Below are positions 8,915 through 17,745 of a DNA stretch of 64,000 nucleotides, in pieces. Each line of letters begins with the position of its first letter. Position 1 is the stretch's first letter. This DNA comes from Mycolicibacter hiberniae. Its GTDB lineage: Bacteria > Actinomycetota > Actinomycetes > Mycobacteriales > Mycobacteriaceae. The translations under genes and the position numbers were made by a program. Below the pieces are notes generated by a model, which saw nothing but the letters and a program-made list of their open reading frames with translations, was not told where the DNA came from and searched no databases. The stretch covers positions 2,170,001-2,234,000 of the forward strand of contig NZ_AP022609.1 of assembly GCF_010729485.1 (NCBI RefSeq), in the 5' to 3' direction.

Positions 8915-10051
8915 CTACCGGCGGCCGCGGACGATCCCCCAGCTGCCGTCGCGCCGTTGCACCAGACCGGCGAGCTCCAGCATCGCCAGCGGCGCGAGCA
9001 CCTGCGCCGGGGCCAGCCCGGCTGTTTTGGCGACCTGATCGACGGTGACCACACCGCGGCCGGGCAACGCCTCATAGACCTGACGCTGGTCGGCGCTGAG
9101 GCCGTCCAGCGGCGTGACCGGCCGGGGCGGATCCTCGGCCAGCTCGCCGACGCGGCCCGCCAGCTCGATCACGTCACCGGCCCGGGTCACCACCTCGGCA
9201 CCGCCGCGCAGCAGCACGTGACAGCCTGCTGAGGCCCCGCTCGTGACCGGCCCGGGAACCGCGGCAACCGGCCGGCCCAGCCGCCGTGCCCACGCGGCGG
9301 TATTGGCCGCGCCGCTGCGTATCCCGGCCTCCACCACCACCGTCGGTCCGGCCAGAGCCGCCACCAGGCGGTTACGGGTCAGAAACCGGTAGCGGGCAGG
9401 GCGGACCCCGGGTGGGTATTCGGTGACCAGCAGACCGGCCGCACCGATCCGCTGCAGCAACGCGGAATGACCTGCCGGATAGGCGATGTCGACTCCCCCG
9501 GCCAGTACCGCCAGCGTCGTTCCGTCCGCGGCCAGCGCGGCGCGGTGGGCTGCCCCGTCGATTCCATACGCGCCGCCGGACACCACCGCGACGCCGCGTT
9601 CGGCCATTCCGGCGGCCAGGTCCGCGGCCACCGCTTCCCCATAGGACGTTGCCGCTCGGGTTCCGACGATCGCCACGGCCCGCTCCGCGACGGTCTCGAG
9701 GCGGGCCGGGCCCACCGCCCACAGCACCAGCGGCGACCGGCAGTCCGGGGTAGCCGGGACGCCGGCGCCGCGGAATGCGGCAAACGCGAGCGTCGGCCAC
9801 TCGTCGTCGTCCGGGGTGATCAGGCGGCCTCCGCGCCGGGCCAGCACCTCCAGATCCTCGGAGGCGATATCGAGATCACGCCGGAACTCGCTGTGCCGGG
9901 CCAGTTCCGGTTCGACCGCGCCACGACGGATCCGCTCTGCCGCCTCGACCGGGCCGACCCGGCCGACCAATGCCGCCAGGTCCGCGCGCGGTGGCTCAGC
10001 GACCCGGGACAGGTATGCCCAGGCCCGCGGCACGGCGCCCGCGGTGCTCAT
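8915..10051 (-). CDS. dprA: DNA-processing protein DprA
   Basis: DprA/Smf binds incoming single-stranded DNA and loads RecA. The 378-residue protein has an N-terminal SAM-like region, a Rossmann-like DprA core (IVGTRAATSYG, then VSGGAYGIDGAAH, VLAGGVDIAYPAGH and LTRNRLVAAL), and a C-terminal winged-helix domain near residues 315-370. The start is ATG at 10051, which overlaps the comM stop by 4 bases (ATGA). A much longer open frame upstream runs antiparallel through comM and is not coding. Natural competence is not established in most mycobacteria, so the role may be in repair or conjugal transfer. Confidence 0.93.
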   Translation of the reverse strand: MSTAGAVPRAWAYLSRVAEPPRADLAALVGRVGPVEAAERIRRGAVEPELARHSEFRRDLDIASEDLEVLARRGGRLITPDDDEWPTLAFAAFRGAGVPATPDCRSPLVLWAVGPARLETVAERAVAIVGTRAATSYGEAVAADLAAGMAERGVAVVSGGAYGIDGAAHRAALAADGTTLAVLAGGVDIAYPAGHSALLQRIGAAGLLVTEYPPGVRPARYRFLTRNRLVAALAGPTVVVEAGIRSGAANTAAWARRLGRPVAAVPGPVTSGASAGCHVLLRGGAEVVTRAGDVIELAGRVGELAEDPPRPVTPLDGLSADQRQVYEALPGRGVVTVDQVAKTAGLAPAQVLAPLAMLELAGLVQRRDGSWGIVRGRR

Positions 10052-11559
10052 CGGCCCCGGCCCGGCTGACGAAAGCTCAGGGCGGCGCAGACCTCGTTGG
10101 GCCCGGGCACGGTCCGCCCCGCCAGATCGCTCAGGGTCCACGCGACCCGCAGGGTGCGGTTTGCCCCCCGGATCGACAGCAGCCCGCGGTCGAGCGCCGT
10201 GCGCAACGGCTCCATCGCCTGGCTGCTGAGCCGAAACCTGCGTCGCAGCAACGCCCCACTGACCTCGGCGTTGGTGCGAAAGCCGTGCGGTCCCCAGCGC
10301 TGGGCGGCCGCGGCACGCGCGTGGGCCACCCGCGCCCGCACCGCCGCCGTCGACTCCCCGTCGTCGGCCGAGAACGCACCCGCCCGGACCGGATGCATCT
10401 CCACCCGCAGATCGACCCGATCCAGCAGCGGACCCGACAACCGGCCGAGGTAGCGCCGCTTCTCCATCGCCTTGCAGGTGCAGTCCCGGGGATCGGCCGG
10501 TGCGCACGGGCACGGATTGGCCGCCATGACCAATTGGAAGCGAGCCGGATAGCAGGCCACTCCGTCGCGCCGGGCGAGCCTGATCTCGCCGTCTTCCAAC
10601 GGTGTTCGCAGCGCTTCCAAAGCGCTGACCCGGATCTCGGCACACTCGTCGAGGAACAGCACCCCTCGATGCGCACGGCTCACCGCGCCGGGCCGAGCCA
10701 TGCCGGAGCCCCCTCCCACCAGTGCCGCGACGCTTGAGCTGTGGTGCGGCGCGATGAAGGGCGGCCGGGTGATCAGCGGTGCGCTGTCCGACAGCATGCC
10801 TGCAACTGAGTGGACGGCGGTGACCTCCAGCGACTCGCTTTCGGTCAAAGGTGGCAGCAGGCCGGGAAGACGTTGGGCCAGCATGGTTTTCCCGACTCCG
10901 GGCGGCCCGGTCAGCAGCAGATGATGCGAGCCGGCGGCAGCCACCTCGACGGCGAACCGGGCCTGGGCCTGACCGACCACGTCGGCGAGGTCGGCGGCCG
11001 GCTCGGCCACCGGAGTCGCCGTGGCGACGCGTTCCCGCAGCCGTGCCGCCCCCCGCAGCCAGCCGTAGAGTTGGCGCAGCGTCGCCACGCCGTAGACATC
11101 GATGCCGTCCACCAGGCTGGCTTCGGCGAGGTTGTCCACCGGGACCACCGCAGCAGCCCAGCCGTCGTTTTTGGCGGCCAGCACCGCCGGCAGCACCCCG
11201 TGGACCGGCCGCACTCGCCCGTCGAGCGCGAGTTCCCCGAGAAGTACGGTCTTGTCCAGCAGTGACCACGATGTTTTGCGTTCCGCGGCGAGCACCGCCG
11301 CGGCCAGCGCGACGTCGTAGACGGAGCCCATCTTGGGCAGCGTCGCCGGCGAGAGCGCCAGGGTGAGCCGGGCCGCGGGCCAACGCTGGCCGCTGTTGGT
11401 GATCGCCGCCCGCACGCGATCGCGTGACTCCTGCAGCGCGGCGTCGGGCAGGCCCACCAGGTGCACCCCGGGCAGCCCCGAGGTGATGTCCGCTTCGATC
11501 TCCACGATCAGCCCGTGCAGGCCGCGCACCGCGACCGAGAACGCCCGTCCCAGCGCCAT
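10048..11559 (-). CDS. comM: YifB/ComM-family Mg-chelatase-like AAA+ ATPase
   Basis: The 503-residue protein has an N-terminal Lon-protease-like S5 fold domain (1-170), an AAA+ domain with Walker A GPPGVGKT at 218-225 and Walker B VLFLDE near 300, a cysteine cluster (NPCPCAP...DCTCK) inside the AAA+ domain, and a C-terminal Mg-chelatase domain. ComM is a hexameric branch-migration helicase in transformation of other bacteria. The start ATG at 11559 directly follows the TGA of the yraN-like gene, and its own stop overlaps the dprA start, so the three genes form one tight operon. Confidence 0.93.
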   Translation of the reverse strand: MALGRAFSVAVRGLHGLIVEIEADITSGLPGVHLVGLPDAALQESRDRVRAAITNSGQRWPAARLTLALSPATLPKMGSVYDVALAAAVLAAERKTSWSLLDKTVLLGELALDGRVRPVHGVLPAVLAAKNDGWAAAVVPVDNLAEASLVDGIDVYGVATLRQLYGWLRGAARLRERVATATPVAEPAADLADVVGQAQARFAVEVAAAGSHHLLLTGPPGVGKTMLAQRLPGLLPPLTESESLEVTAVHSVAGMLSDSAPLITRPPFIAPHHSSSVAALVGGGSGMARPGAVSRAHRGVLFLDECAEIRVSALEALRTPLEDGEIRLARRDGVACYPARFQLVMAANPCPCAPADPRDCTCKAMEKRRYLGRLSGPLLDRVDLRVEMHPVRAGAFSADDGESTAAVRARVAHARAAAAQRWGPHGFRTNAEVSGALLRRRFRLSSQAMEPLRTALDRGLLSIRGANRTLRVAWTLSDLAGRTVPGPNEVCAALSFRQPGRGR

Positions 11560-11928
11560 TCAGCACACCCCCTGCAGATGGGTGATCTGCGCTCCGTTGC
11601 CCGGCCCGACCCGCACCCTGATCACGTCGAGGCGGACCGCTTCCCACCGGTATGGCTGGCCCACCATCCAGACGCCGGCCAGCCGGCGCAGCCTGCGCAC
11701 CTTCTCCGGCGGCACGGCGTAGGCCAGCCCGCCGAAGCCGTCACCGCTGCGGGTTTTCACCTCGATGAAGACCACAGCGCGCGCCGCAGGATGGTGTGCG
11801 ACGATATCGAGTTCGCCATACCTGCAGCGCCAGTTGCGGGCCAGAATCGACCACCCCTGGCCGATCAGGTAGTCGACGGCAGCTTGTTCTCCGAGCGCCC
11901 CCAGCGCGGCGCGAGTTCTGGTTGTCAT
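11560..11928 (-). CDS. YraN/UPF0102 family nuclease-fold protein
   Basis: A 122-residue UPF0102 protein with the restriction-endonuclease-like motif set: Glu in GEQAAVDYL, GELDIVAHH and VFIEVKTR. Family members resemble Holliday-junction resolvases, but the activity is unproven. It is the first gene of the yraN-comM-dprA operon, an arrangement conserved in actinobacteria and M. tuberculosis (Rv2898c-Rv2896c). The start is ATG at 11928. Confidence 0.9.
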   Translation of the reverse strand: MTTRTRAALGALGEQAAVDYLIGQGWSILARNWRCRYGELDIVAHHPAARAVVFIEVKTRSGDGFGGLAYAVPPEKVRRLRRLAGVWMVGQPYRWEAVRLDVIRVRVGPGNGAQITHLQGVC

Positions 11929-12000
11929 GGCGGTCAGGGTGGGTCGACACCCCGACAGCGTCGAGCCCGCCGGATGCCAAATCCGCTGTCTCAGCCGCGG

Positions 12001-12027
12001 TTATCCCCAGTGCCGGCTTCATCCACA
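12001..12027. promoter_or_regulatory. Two DnaA-box-like nonamers upstream of the yraN-comM-dprA operon
   Basis: TTATCCCCA (12001-12009) and TCATCCACA (12019-12027) each differ by one base from TTATCCACA and lie in the same orientation 18 bases apart, 73-99 bases upstream of the yraN start. This 151-base gap has no gene. They may be chance; function is a guess. Confidence 0.25.
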
Positions 12028-12079
12028 GCGACGAGCAGGGCCCTCGTCGGTAGGGCGACCGGGCGGCGCATCGGCCGGC

Positions 12080-12742
12080 TTATCCGGCGTGGGCTCCCGG
12101 TGCGCGCACGATCAGCGGTACGCCGGGAAAGTAGGCGGCCATCTCGCTGCGGGCACGGCGCAACGCGGCGGTGCCGTAACCCTTCTTGCGATGCTCGGGG
12201 TGGATCCAGATCCGCACATTGACCTCGTTGTGGTGCAGGTCGCCGAAGACCATGCCCACCTTCTGCCCACCGGCGACGGCGACGAGCCAGGCGGCGTCCT
12301 CGTCGTCGACCCGCGACAAGCCCGAGTTGATCTCGTCGTCCAGACCGCCGGCCGGACCGCCGAACCCGTCTCCGCTGGCGCCGACGTCGGCGGTGCGCAA
12401 GGCGAAGATGTCGCGATCGTCGCCACCGAACGGCCGCAGCTGGAGGGAGTCCGAAGAACTCGCCGGCCGGTCTCCGAGGATGAACGTCAGCTCGTTGTTG
12501 AGGTCGTCGAGTTCGTCGGCGATCCGGCTCCGCGAGTCCTTGGTCAGCTGGTCCAAGCACATGCCGATGACCGCTTCGCAGCCCAGCGGCGAGACGCCGA
12601 GCAGCTCCGCGATGGCCTGCACGGCCGAACTGCGGTCGTCGGATTCGACGATCACATCGAGCACTTCGTGGCGGCGCTCCATCGCCTTGAGCAGGGCGTC
12701 TGTGATTTCGCGGCGGGAGACGGCACGGTCGACAGCGGTCAT
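12080..12742 (-). CDS. GNAT acetyltransferase with N-terminal GyrA tower-like helical domain
   Basis: This 220-residue protein has two parts. Residues about 10-92 (ITDALLKAMERRHEVLDVIV, then AIAELLGVSPLGCEAVIGMC and LTKDSRSRIADELDDLNNEL) follow the order and spacing of the long helices and tower connector of DNA gyrase subunit A. There, a region reading about ALDEVIALIR, then IDEIQAQAILDMQLRRL, precedes an Asp/Glu-rich coiled coil. Residues about 100-215 are a GNAT acetyltransferase domain with acetyl-CoA loop RKKGYG (185-190). GyrA catalytic Tyr and DNA gate are absent. It sits where M. tuberculosis has fdhD/fdhF. It could acetylate gyrase or a gyrase-binding partner; that is speculation. 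The GNAT call is solid, the GyrA resemblance is by eye. Confidence 0.75.
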   Translation of the reverse strand: MTAVDRAVSRREITDALLKAMERRHEVLDVIVESDDRSSAVQAIAELLGVSPLGCEAVIGMCLDQLTKDSRSRIADELDDLNNELTFILGDRPASSSDSLQLRPFGGDDRDIFALRTADVGASGDGFGGPAGGLDDEINSGLSRVDDEDAAWLVAVAGGQKVGMVFGDLHHNEVNVRIWIHPEHRKKGYGTAALRRARSEMAAYFPGVPLIVRAPGAHAG

Positions 12743-12784
12743 GCGAGTCAGCGTAGACCCAACTCGGCGGGACCGCTGCGGTGT

Positions 12785-13090
12785 TTACTCCGGAAGCCGC
12801 AGCTCGGGCTTTTCGACCTCTTCGATGTTGACGTCTTTGAAGGTGACCACCCGCACCTGCTTGACGAACCGGGCGGGCCGGTACATGTCCCAGACCCAGG
12901 CGTCGGCCAGTCGAAGCTCGAAATACACCTCGCCGTCGGCGTTGCGCGGCACCATCTCGACGCTGTTGGCCAGGTAGAAGCGCCGTTCGGTCTCCACGAC
13001 GTAACTGAACTGCCCCACGATGTCCTTGTATTCGCGGTACAGCGAGAGTTCCATCTCGGTTTCGTACTTTTCGAGATCTTCGGCACTCAT
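12785..13090 (-). CDS. DUF2469 family protein (Rv2901c-like)
   Basis: A 101-residue conserved actinobacterial protein beginning [20 protein letters not shown], with an acidic N-terminus and the compact core [20 protein letters not shown]. The family is always found next to rnhB, and here its ATG overlaps the rnhB stop by 4 bases (13087-13090), so the two are coupled. No catalytic motif or membrane segment is visible and the function is unknown. Confidence 0.9.
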   Translation of the reverse strand: MSAEDLEKYETEMELSLYREYKDIVGQFSYVVETERRFYLANSVEMVPRNADGEVYFELRLADAWVWDMYRPARFVKQVRVVTFKDVNIEEVEKPELRLPE

Positions 13091-13800
13091 CTGCTCAGCC
13101 GTCCTTCTGCTCGGTTCGTCCCCATTGTCCCAGTCGCCGCTGCGCCGGCCATCGCCACGTTCCGCACGTTGACGTACGAGAAACGATGCTGGCTACACGG
13201 TCCCAACGCTGCCAGCGCCGCGGTGTGCGCCGCAGTGGAATACCCCTTGTGCTCGGCGAATCCATAACCGGGATGGTCGGCATCCAGGGTGGCCATGTAC
13301 CGGTCCCGGCTGACCTTGGCCAGCACGCTCGCCGCAGCGATGCACGCCGCGGCACCGTCGCCCCCGATCACCGGAAGCGAGGGCATCGGCAGCCCCGGCA
13401 CCCGGAACCCGTCGGAGAGCACATAGCCCGGTCGCAACGCCAGGCCCGCCACCGCGCGGCGCATTCCCTCGATATTGGCCACATGCACCCCACGCGCGTC
13501 GACGTCGGCGGGTTCGATGAACACCACGTGGTAGGCCAGCGCGTACCTGCAGATCAGCGGAAACAGCTGTTCGCGGGCCTTTTCGGTGAGCTTCTTGGAG
13601 TCGTCGAGCGCTGCCAGTGCCGCAGGCTTGCCCGGCCCGAGCACGCAGGCGGCCACCACCAGCGGACCGGCACAGGCGCCCCGACCCACCTCATCGACAC
13701 CGGCGACCGGACCGAGCCCACTGCGGTACAGCGCCGACTCCAGTGTGCGCAGCCCCGGCGAGCGACGGATCACCGGGCGCGGTGGCCAGGCCGGAGCCAT
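13087..13800 (-). CDS. rnhB: Ribonuclease HII
   Basis: RNase HII cuts RNA embedded in DNA duplexes, including single misincorporated ribonucleotides. The 237-residue protein has the metal-binding GVDEVGRG (Asp36, Glu37), a further Asp in LSDGF, and the substrate-binding [13 protein letters not shown] region. An Ala/Gly-rich C-terminal tail of about 20 residues follows the conserved fold. It lies between lepB and the DUF2469 gene, as in M. tuberculosis Rv2902c. The start ATG at 13800 is 2 bases from the lepB stop. Confidence 0.95.
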   Translation of the reverse strand: MAPAWPPRPVIRRSPGLRTLESALYRSGLGPVAGVDEVGRGACAGPLVVAACVLGPGKPAALAALDDSKKLTEKAREQLFPLICRYALAYHVVFIEPADVDARGVHVANIEGMRRAVAGLALRPGYVLSDGFRVPGLPMPSLPVIGGDGAAACIAAASVLAKVSRDRYMATLDADHPGYGFAEHKGYSTAAHTAALAALGPCSQHRFSYVNVRNVAMAGAAATGTMGTNRAEGRLSR

Positions 13801-13802
13801 GG

Positions 13803-14609
13803 TTAGGGATCCTGCTGCGGGTTCGTCGCTCGGACCAGTCCCCAGCGCGACGGCGGCCAGGCGATGAACCTGGTCTTACCGATCACGTTGGCCACTGGCA
13901 CGGTGCCGGCATCGACGTCGTCTCCGGTGCACAGGATCCGGCGCTGCATGTCGGGCTGCGCCTGCACGGAGTCACAGTGCGCACGCGAGTCCGACGAATG
14001 GGTGCGGTTGTCACCCATCACCCACAACCGCCCCTCGGGAACGGTCACCGGACCGAACTCGTTGCCCAGGCAGGGATAGACCATCGGGTCGACCATGAGG
14101 GTGGCCGGGTTCAGGTAGGGCTCGTGGAGCGGCTTGCCATCGACGGTCAGACCGGTGTCGTTGCGGCACTGGACGGTCTGACCGCCCACCGCAATAACCC
14201 GCTTGACCAAGTCGTTCTCATCCGGCGGCACGAATCCGATGAAGGACAGCGCGTTCTGGACCCAGCGCACCGGTGTGTTGCTCGATCGGATCGATTTGTA
14301 GCCCACGTTCCATGACGGGGGCCCGCGGAACACGACGACGTCGCCCGGCTCCGGGGTGGTGAACCGGTAGGTGACCTTGTCCACCATGATGCGGTCACCG
14401 ACGCAGCCGTGGCAGCCGTGCAGCGTCGGCTCCATCGACTCCGAGGGAATCAGGTAGGGACGCGCTACGAAGGTCAGCGTCAGGTAGTACAGCACCAGCG
14501 CGATCGCGATCAGCACCACCGACTCGCGCAGTGCGCTGTGCTTGCCGTCCTCGGCTGCTTCAGCTGCCTCGGGAGAACTCTCGGGTGACGGACCCGTGGT
14601 TTCGGTCAC
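13803..14609 (-). CDS. lepB: Signal peptidase I
   Basis: LepB removes Sec and Tat signal peptides at the outer face of the membrane. The 268-residue protein has a cytosolic acidic N-terminus, one transmembrane helix (about 29-48), the catalytic Ser58 in [10 protein letters not shown], and general base Lys136 in DLVKRVIA. Boxes C-E ([21 protein letters not shown]) are present. Cysteines at HGCHGC and QCRND may form extracellular disulfides. The start is GTG at 14609, downstream of rplS by 67 bases and probably co-transcribed with it. Confidence 0.95.
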   Translation of the reverse strand: MTETTGPSPESSPEAAEAAEDGKHSALRESVVLIAIALVLYYLTLTFVARPYLIPSESMEPTLHGCHGCVGDRIMVDKVTYRFTTPEPGDVVVFRGPPSWNVGYKSIRSSNTPVRWVQNALSFIGFVPPDENDLVKRVIAVGGQTVQCRNDTGLTVDGKPLHEPYLNPATLMVDPMVYPCLGNEFGPVTVPEGRLWVMGDNRTHSSDSRAHCDSVQAQPDMQRRILCTGDDVDAGTVPVANVIGKTRFIAWPPSRWGLVRATNPQQDP

Positions 14610-14676
14610 GAGATCAGCGTAATGACCGCGTCAGCGGTGCCCTTGACCGACCGGAGAAAGCCCCGCGCGGGCAAGA

Positions 14677-15018
14677 TCAGCGCTTTTCCTTGATCTTGGC
14701 CTTCTTGCCGCGCAGCTCACGCAGGTAGTACAGCTTGGCGCGCCGGACGTCGCCGCGGACCAGGACGTCGATGTGGTCGACGTTGGGCGAGTGCACCGGG
14801 AAGGTCCGCTCCACACCGACGCCGTAGCTCTCCTTGCGGACGGTGAACGTCTCGCGAACGCCGCCGCCCTGCCGGCGGATGACCACACCCTTGAACACCT
14901 GGATGCGCTCCTTGGAGCCCTCGATCACCTTCACGTGCACGTTGACCGTGTCGCCGGGGGCGAAGGCCGGGATGTCGTCGCGCAGCGACGCCTTGTCGAC
15001 GATGTCCAGCGTGTTCAT
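14677..15018 (-). CDS. rplS: 50S ribosomal protein L19
   Basis: L19 sits at the 30S-50S interface. The 113-residue sequence starts [19 protein letters not shown] and has the typical [19 protein letters not shown] and [15 protein letters not shown] segments. It heads the rplS-lepB-rnhB-DUF2469 group. In many bacteria rplS ends the rpsP-rimM-trmD operon; here lppW on the opposite strand separates them, as in M. tuberculosis. Confidence 0.98.
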   Translation of the reverse strand: MNTLDIVDKASLRDDIPAFAPGDTVNVHVKVIEGSKERIQVFKGVVIRRQGGGVRETFTVRKESYGVGVERTFPVHSPNVDHIDVLVRGDVRRAKLYYLRELRGKKAKIKEKR

Positions 15019-15388
15019 TGCGGAAACACTTCCTCGCAGGTCGCGGCTGCGGACCGACCGCGCGCTTCGTGCGCATACGGACGGCTACCGAGCCGATGGG
15101 TTCGGGCATATTGTCGCACCGTGCGGAGACCGGGACGCCAGGACCCCGCTGCAGAACCAACGGGCGACAACTGCTCAATTGTGCCAGACGCGGCGCAACC
15201 AGTGAAATCGCGCAAATCACCGCTGGTCGTTGTGCGCCGAACCACCGTAACCGTGATAATTCTGAAGGCGACCGAACTGCGCGCGCCGAACGTCCACGCG
15301 GTAACCTATCCGCCGGGCCGATGGCAGCAGTGTGGCAAGCCCGCAACCCGATGTCGGTGTCATTACGCGTCAAGGAGGCCTACCAGCC
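15019..15388. other. Divergent rplS/lppW control region
   Basis: About 370 bases without a gene. It holds the rplS promoter-like core at 15173-15188, a TAACCT hexamer at 15302-15307 that could serve as -10 for lppW, and the lppW Shine-Dalgarno at 15373-15379. The roughly 150-base rplS leader has no obvious open frame or transcription terminator. Confidence 0.5.
15173..15188 (-). promoter_or_regulatory. rplS promoter-like core shared with rpsP
   Basis: On the minus strand this reads TCTGGCACAATTGAGC. The same 16-mer, with one change, lies upstream of rpsP at 18617-18632. CACAAT would be the -10 hexamer with an upstream GG. It sits about 155 bases before the rplS start, implying a long leader. 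Confidence 0.5.
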
Positions 15389-16297
15389 GTGCGGCCATCG
15401 ATGCTCCTGCTGACCGTCGTCATGGTGATCTCCACGGTCGTGTTCGGCTGCGACGAGAAGGTCTATGGCGCCGACGCGGTGCGGCCGACGCCGTACAGCG
15501 CGCCTGAGGTGGCCCCGGTGGCCACCATGATCGACGTGCCTCGGGCGCCGGCGATTCCGCCGGCCGCGGTGGTCGACGGACTCGCGGCGCGCATGCAGGA
15601 GGCCACCGACGACGCCGCCAAGGTCGGCGCCAACATCTCGGTGGCCGTGCTGGACCGGATCACCCACCAGCTGGTCACCAACGGCAACACCCGCCCGATC
15701 GCCACCGCCTCGGTCGCCAAGCTGTTCATCGCCGACGACCTGCTGCTGCACCAGCCGGAAGGCGGCCTGTCGGCCGACGACCGGGCCGCGCTGGATTCCA
15801 TGCTGCGCGCCTCTGACGACGGGGCCGCCGAGACGTTCTGGAACGAGAACGGGCGCAACGCGATCATCACACGGGTGGCCGCCCGCTATGGACTGGCCGG
15901 CACCTCGCCGCCGTCGAACGGCGCCTGGTGGAACACCATCAGCACGGCACCGGATCTGGCGCGTTACTACGACATGCTGCTCAACGGCTCCGGCGGCCTG
16001 CCCCCGGCCCAGGCCAGCCTCATCCTGAGCAACCTCGCACTGTCCACCCCGAGCGGGCTCGACGGCTACCCGCAGCGGTTCGGGATTCCAGAGGGTCTCT
16101 ACGAAGAGCCGGTGGCGGTGAAGCAAGGCTGGATGTGCTGCATCGGCAATAACTGGATGCACCTGTCGACCGGCGTGGTCGGACCGGACCGGCGCTACAT
16201 CGTGGTCGTCGAGGCGCTGCAGCCCAGCGACGATGCCACGGCGCGCAACACGATCACCGAAGCCGTCAAGACCATTTTCCCGGGCGGGCGGATCTAA
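15389..16297 (+). CDS. lppW: Lipoprotein LppW, serine beta-lactamase/PBP-like fold
   Basis: A 302-residue lipoprotein: signal peptide residues 1-20 ending in the lipobox VVFGC, with Cys21 as the lipidated residue. The outside domain resembles class A beta-lactamase/D,D-peptidase folds: S108-V-A-K111 fits SxxK, SDDG fits an SDN-like motif, and VKQG replaces the KTG box. Weak second and third motifs suggest it is not an efficient beta-lactamase. GTG at 15389 was chosen because a perfect AAGGAGG (15373-15379) lies 9 bases upstream; an earlier ATG would put 19 polar residues before the signal peptide. M. tuberculosis LppW (Rv2905) is in the same position. Confidence 0.9.
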   Translation: MRPSMLLLTVVMVISTVVFGCDEKVYGADAVRPTPYSAPEVAPVATMIDVPRAPAIPPAAVVDGLAARMQEATDDAAKVGANISVAVLDRITHQLVTNGNTRPIATASVAKLFIADDLLLHQPEGGLSADDRAALDSMLRASDDGAAETFWNENGRNAIITRVAARYGLAGTSPPSNGAWWNTISTAPDLARYYDMLLNGSGGLPPAQASLILSNLALSTPSGLDGYPQRFGIPEGLYEEPVAVKQGWMCCIGNNWMHLSTGVVGPDRRYIVVVEALQPSDDATARNTITEAVKTIFPGGRI

Positions 16298-16300
16298 AGG

Positions 16301-16496
16301 CGATCGCAAGCGCGGCGAAGCCGGGCGCAGCGGGTCGCCGTGGGGGCCTCCGCGATCGCAAGCGCGGCGAAGCCGGGCGCAGCGGGTCGCCGTGGGGGCC
16401 TCCGCGATCGCAAGCGCGGCGAAGCCGGGCGCAGCGGGTCGCCGTGGGGGCCTCCGCGATCGCAAGCGCGGCGAAGCCGGGCGCAGCGGGTCGCCG
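16301..16496. repeat. Tandem 52-bp repeat, 3.8 copies, between convergent lppW and trmD
   Basis: Units begin at 16301, 16353, 16405 and 16457; the last stops after 40 bases. The three full copies look identical. Each starts CGATCGCAAGCG and contains short inverted arms GGCGA/TCGCC that could fold. The array fills the whole gap between the stop codons of lppW (16297) and trmD (16516), so it may act as a transcription barrier as well as a variable-number locus. Confidence 0.95.
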
Positions 16497-16515
16497 TTTA
16501 GGCCCAGCGCGTCTG

Positions 16516-17205
16516 CTACGGGTCCAGCAGATCCGGACGGCGTTCGCGGGTCCGTGCCACGGCGGCCTCGTGGCGCCACGCATTGATCCGGGCGTGGTCA
16601 CCGGAGAGCAGGACCTCGGGTACTTCCAGGCCGCGCCAGCTCGGCGGGCGGGTGTAGCTCGGCCCCTCCAACAGCCCGGCGCGATCCGGGGAATGCGAAT
16701 CGTCGCGTTGTGAAGCCGGATTGCCCAGCACCCCGGGCATCAGCCGCAGCACCGCCTCCAGCATCACCAGGACCGCGGGCTCGCCGCCGGCCAGCACGTA
16801 ATCGCCGATCGACACCTCTTCAACCCGCATCCGCCGGGCCGCATCATCGGCAACCCGCTGATCGATGCCCTCATAGCGGCCGCAGGCGAACACCAGATGC
16901 TGCTCCAGGCTCCAGCGCTGCGCGGTGGCCTGGTCGAACAGTCGTCCCGCCGGGGTCGGAACGATGAGCAGCGTCTGCTCCGAACAGATTTCGTCCAGCG
17001 CTTCACCCCAGACCGGCGCCTTCATCACCATTCCGGGGCCGCCACCGTAGGGGGCGTCGTCGACTGAGCGGTGGACGTCGTGAGTCCAGCGCCGCAGATC
17101 GTGCACCCCCAGCTCCACCAGGCCGGTCTCGATGGCCTTGCCGGGCAACGACTGCCGGATCGGATCGAGATACGACGGGAAGATCGTCAGGACGTCAACT
17201 TTCAC
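16516..17205 (-). CDS. trmD: tRNA (guanine-N1-)-methyltransferase TrmD
   Basis: TrmD methylates G37 of tRNAs and prevents +1 frameshifting. The 229-residue SPOUT protein has the deep trefoil-knot S-adenosylmethionine site: YGGGPGMV, CGRYEGIDQRV and IGDYVLAGGEPA are all present. The C-terminal helical domain (GPSYTRPPSWRG, then LLSGDH) is complete. The start is GTG at 17205, 7 bases after rimM. It is the last gene of rpsP-khpA-rimM-trmD and is followed by the 52-bp repeat array. Confidence 0.97.
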   Translation of the reverse strand: MKVDVLTIFPSYLDPIRQSLPGKAIETGLVELGVHDLRRWTHDVHRSVDDAPYGGGPGMVMKAPVWGEALDEICSEQTLLIVPTPAGRLFDQATAQRWSLEQHLVFACGRYEGIDQRVADDAARRMRVEEVSIGDYVLAGGEPAVLVMLEAVLRLMPGVLGNPASQRDDSHSPDRAGLLEGPSYTRPPSWRGLEVPEVLLSGDHARINAWRHEAAVARTRERRPDLLDP

Positions 17206-17212
17206 GCCGCGC

Positions 17213-17734
17213 CTATCCCTCCAGGTCGAGCAGACCCTCAGGCGGGTCGATCACCAGCGTCTGCTCGGCCAGCGACACCGTCGGCACGAACGCGGCGACG
17301 AACGGCACCAGCAGTTCCCGGCCGTCGGTCCGCTTGATGGCGAGCAGCTCGCCGGCGGCGGTGTGCAAGACCTCGGTGACGGTGCCCACCGGCTCCCCCG
17401 CCGTGTCGCGGACCGCCAGCCCCTCGAGCTGGTGGTCGTAGAAGGTGTCCGGCTCGGTGATCGGCGGCAGCTCCGCGGTGTCGACCACGAACAGGCTGCC
17501 GCGCAACGCGTCGGCACCGTCACGATCACCGACCCCGACCAGCCGCAGCAACATGCGTGCGCCGTGCGGACGCGCCGCTTCCACGACGTAGTCGCGTTGC
17601 GGCGCACCGGACTTACGGGCATGCAGCGTGGCGCCCGGAGCGAATCGCAGCTCGGGGTCGTCGGTGCGAACCTCGACGACGAGTTCGCCGCTGATGCCGT
17701 GGGCCTTGACCACCCGGCCGACTGTCAGCTCCAT
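17213..17734 (-). CDS. rimM: Ribosome maturation factor RimM
   Basis: RimM helps assemble the 30S head around S19. The 173-residue protein has an N-terminal RimM barrel ([20 protein letters not shown]) and a C-terminal PRC-barrel ([17 protein letters not shown], then [12 protein letters not shown]). Length and order fit the family. It sits between the KH-domain gene and trmD, with which it is likely co-transcribed. Confidence 0.96.
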   Translation of the reverse strand: MELTVGRVVKAHGISGELVVEVRTDDPELRFAPGATLHARKSGAPQRDYVVEAARPHGARMLLRLVGVGDRDGADALRGSLFVVDTAELPPITEPDTFYDHQLEGLAVRDTAGEPVGTVTEVLHTAAGELLAIKRTDGRELLVPFVAAFVPTVSLAEQTLVIDPPEGLLDLEG

Positions 17735-17745
17735 GAGCCGGCCTG

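Noticed and set aside
10052..11647. Upstream extension of the dprA frame through comM
   Set aside because: It overlaps comM entirely in another frame; the DprA family sequence starts at 10051 with an ATGA coupling.
16301..16496. CRISPR array
   Set aside because: The units are directly adjacent and identical with no variable spacers, and no cas gene is near. The same reasoning applies to 35751-35985.
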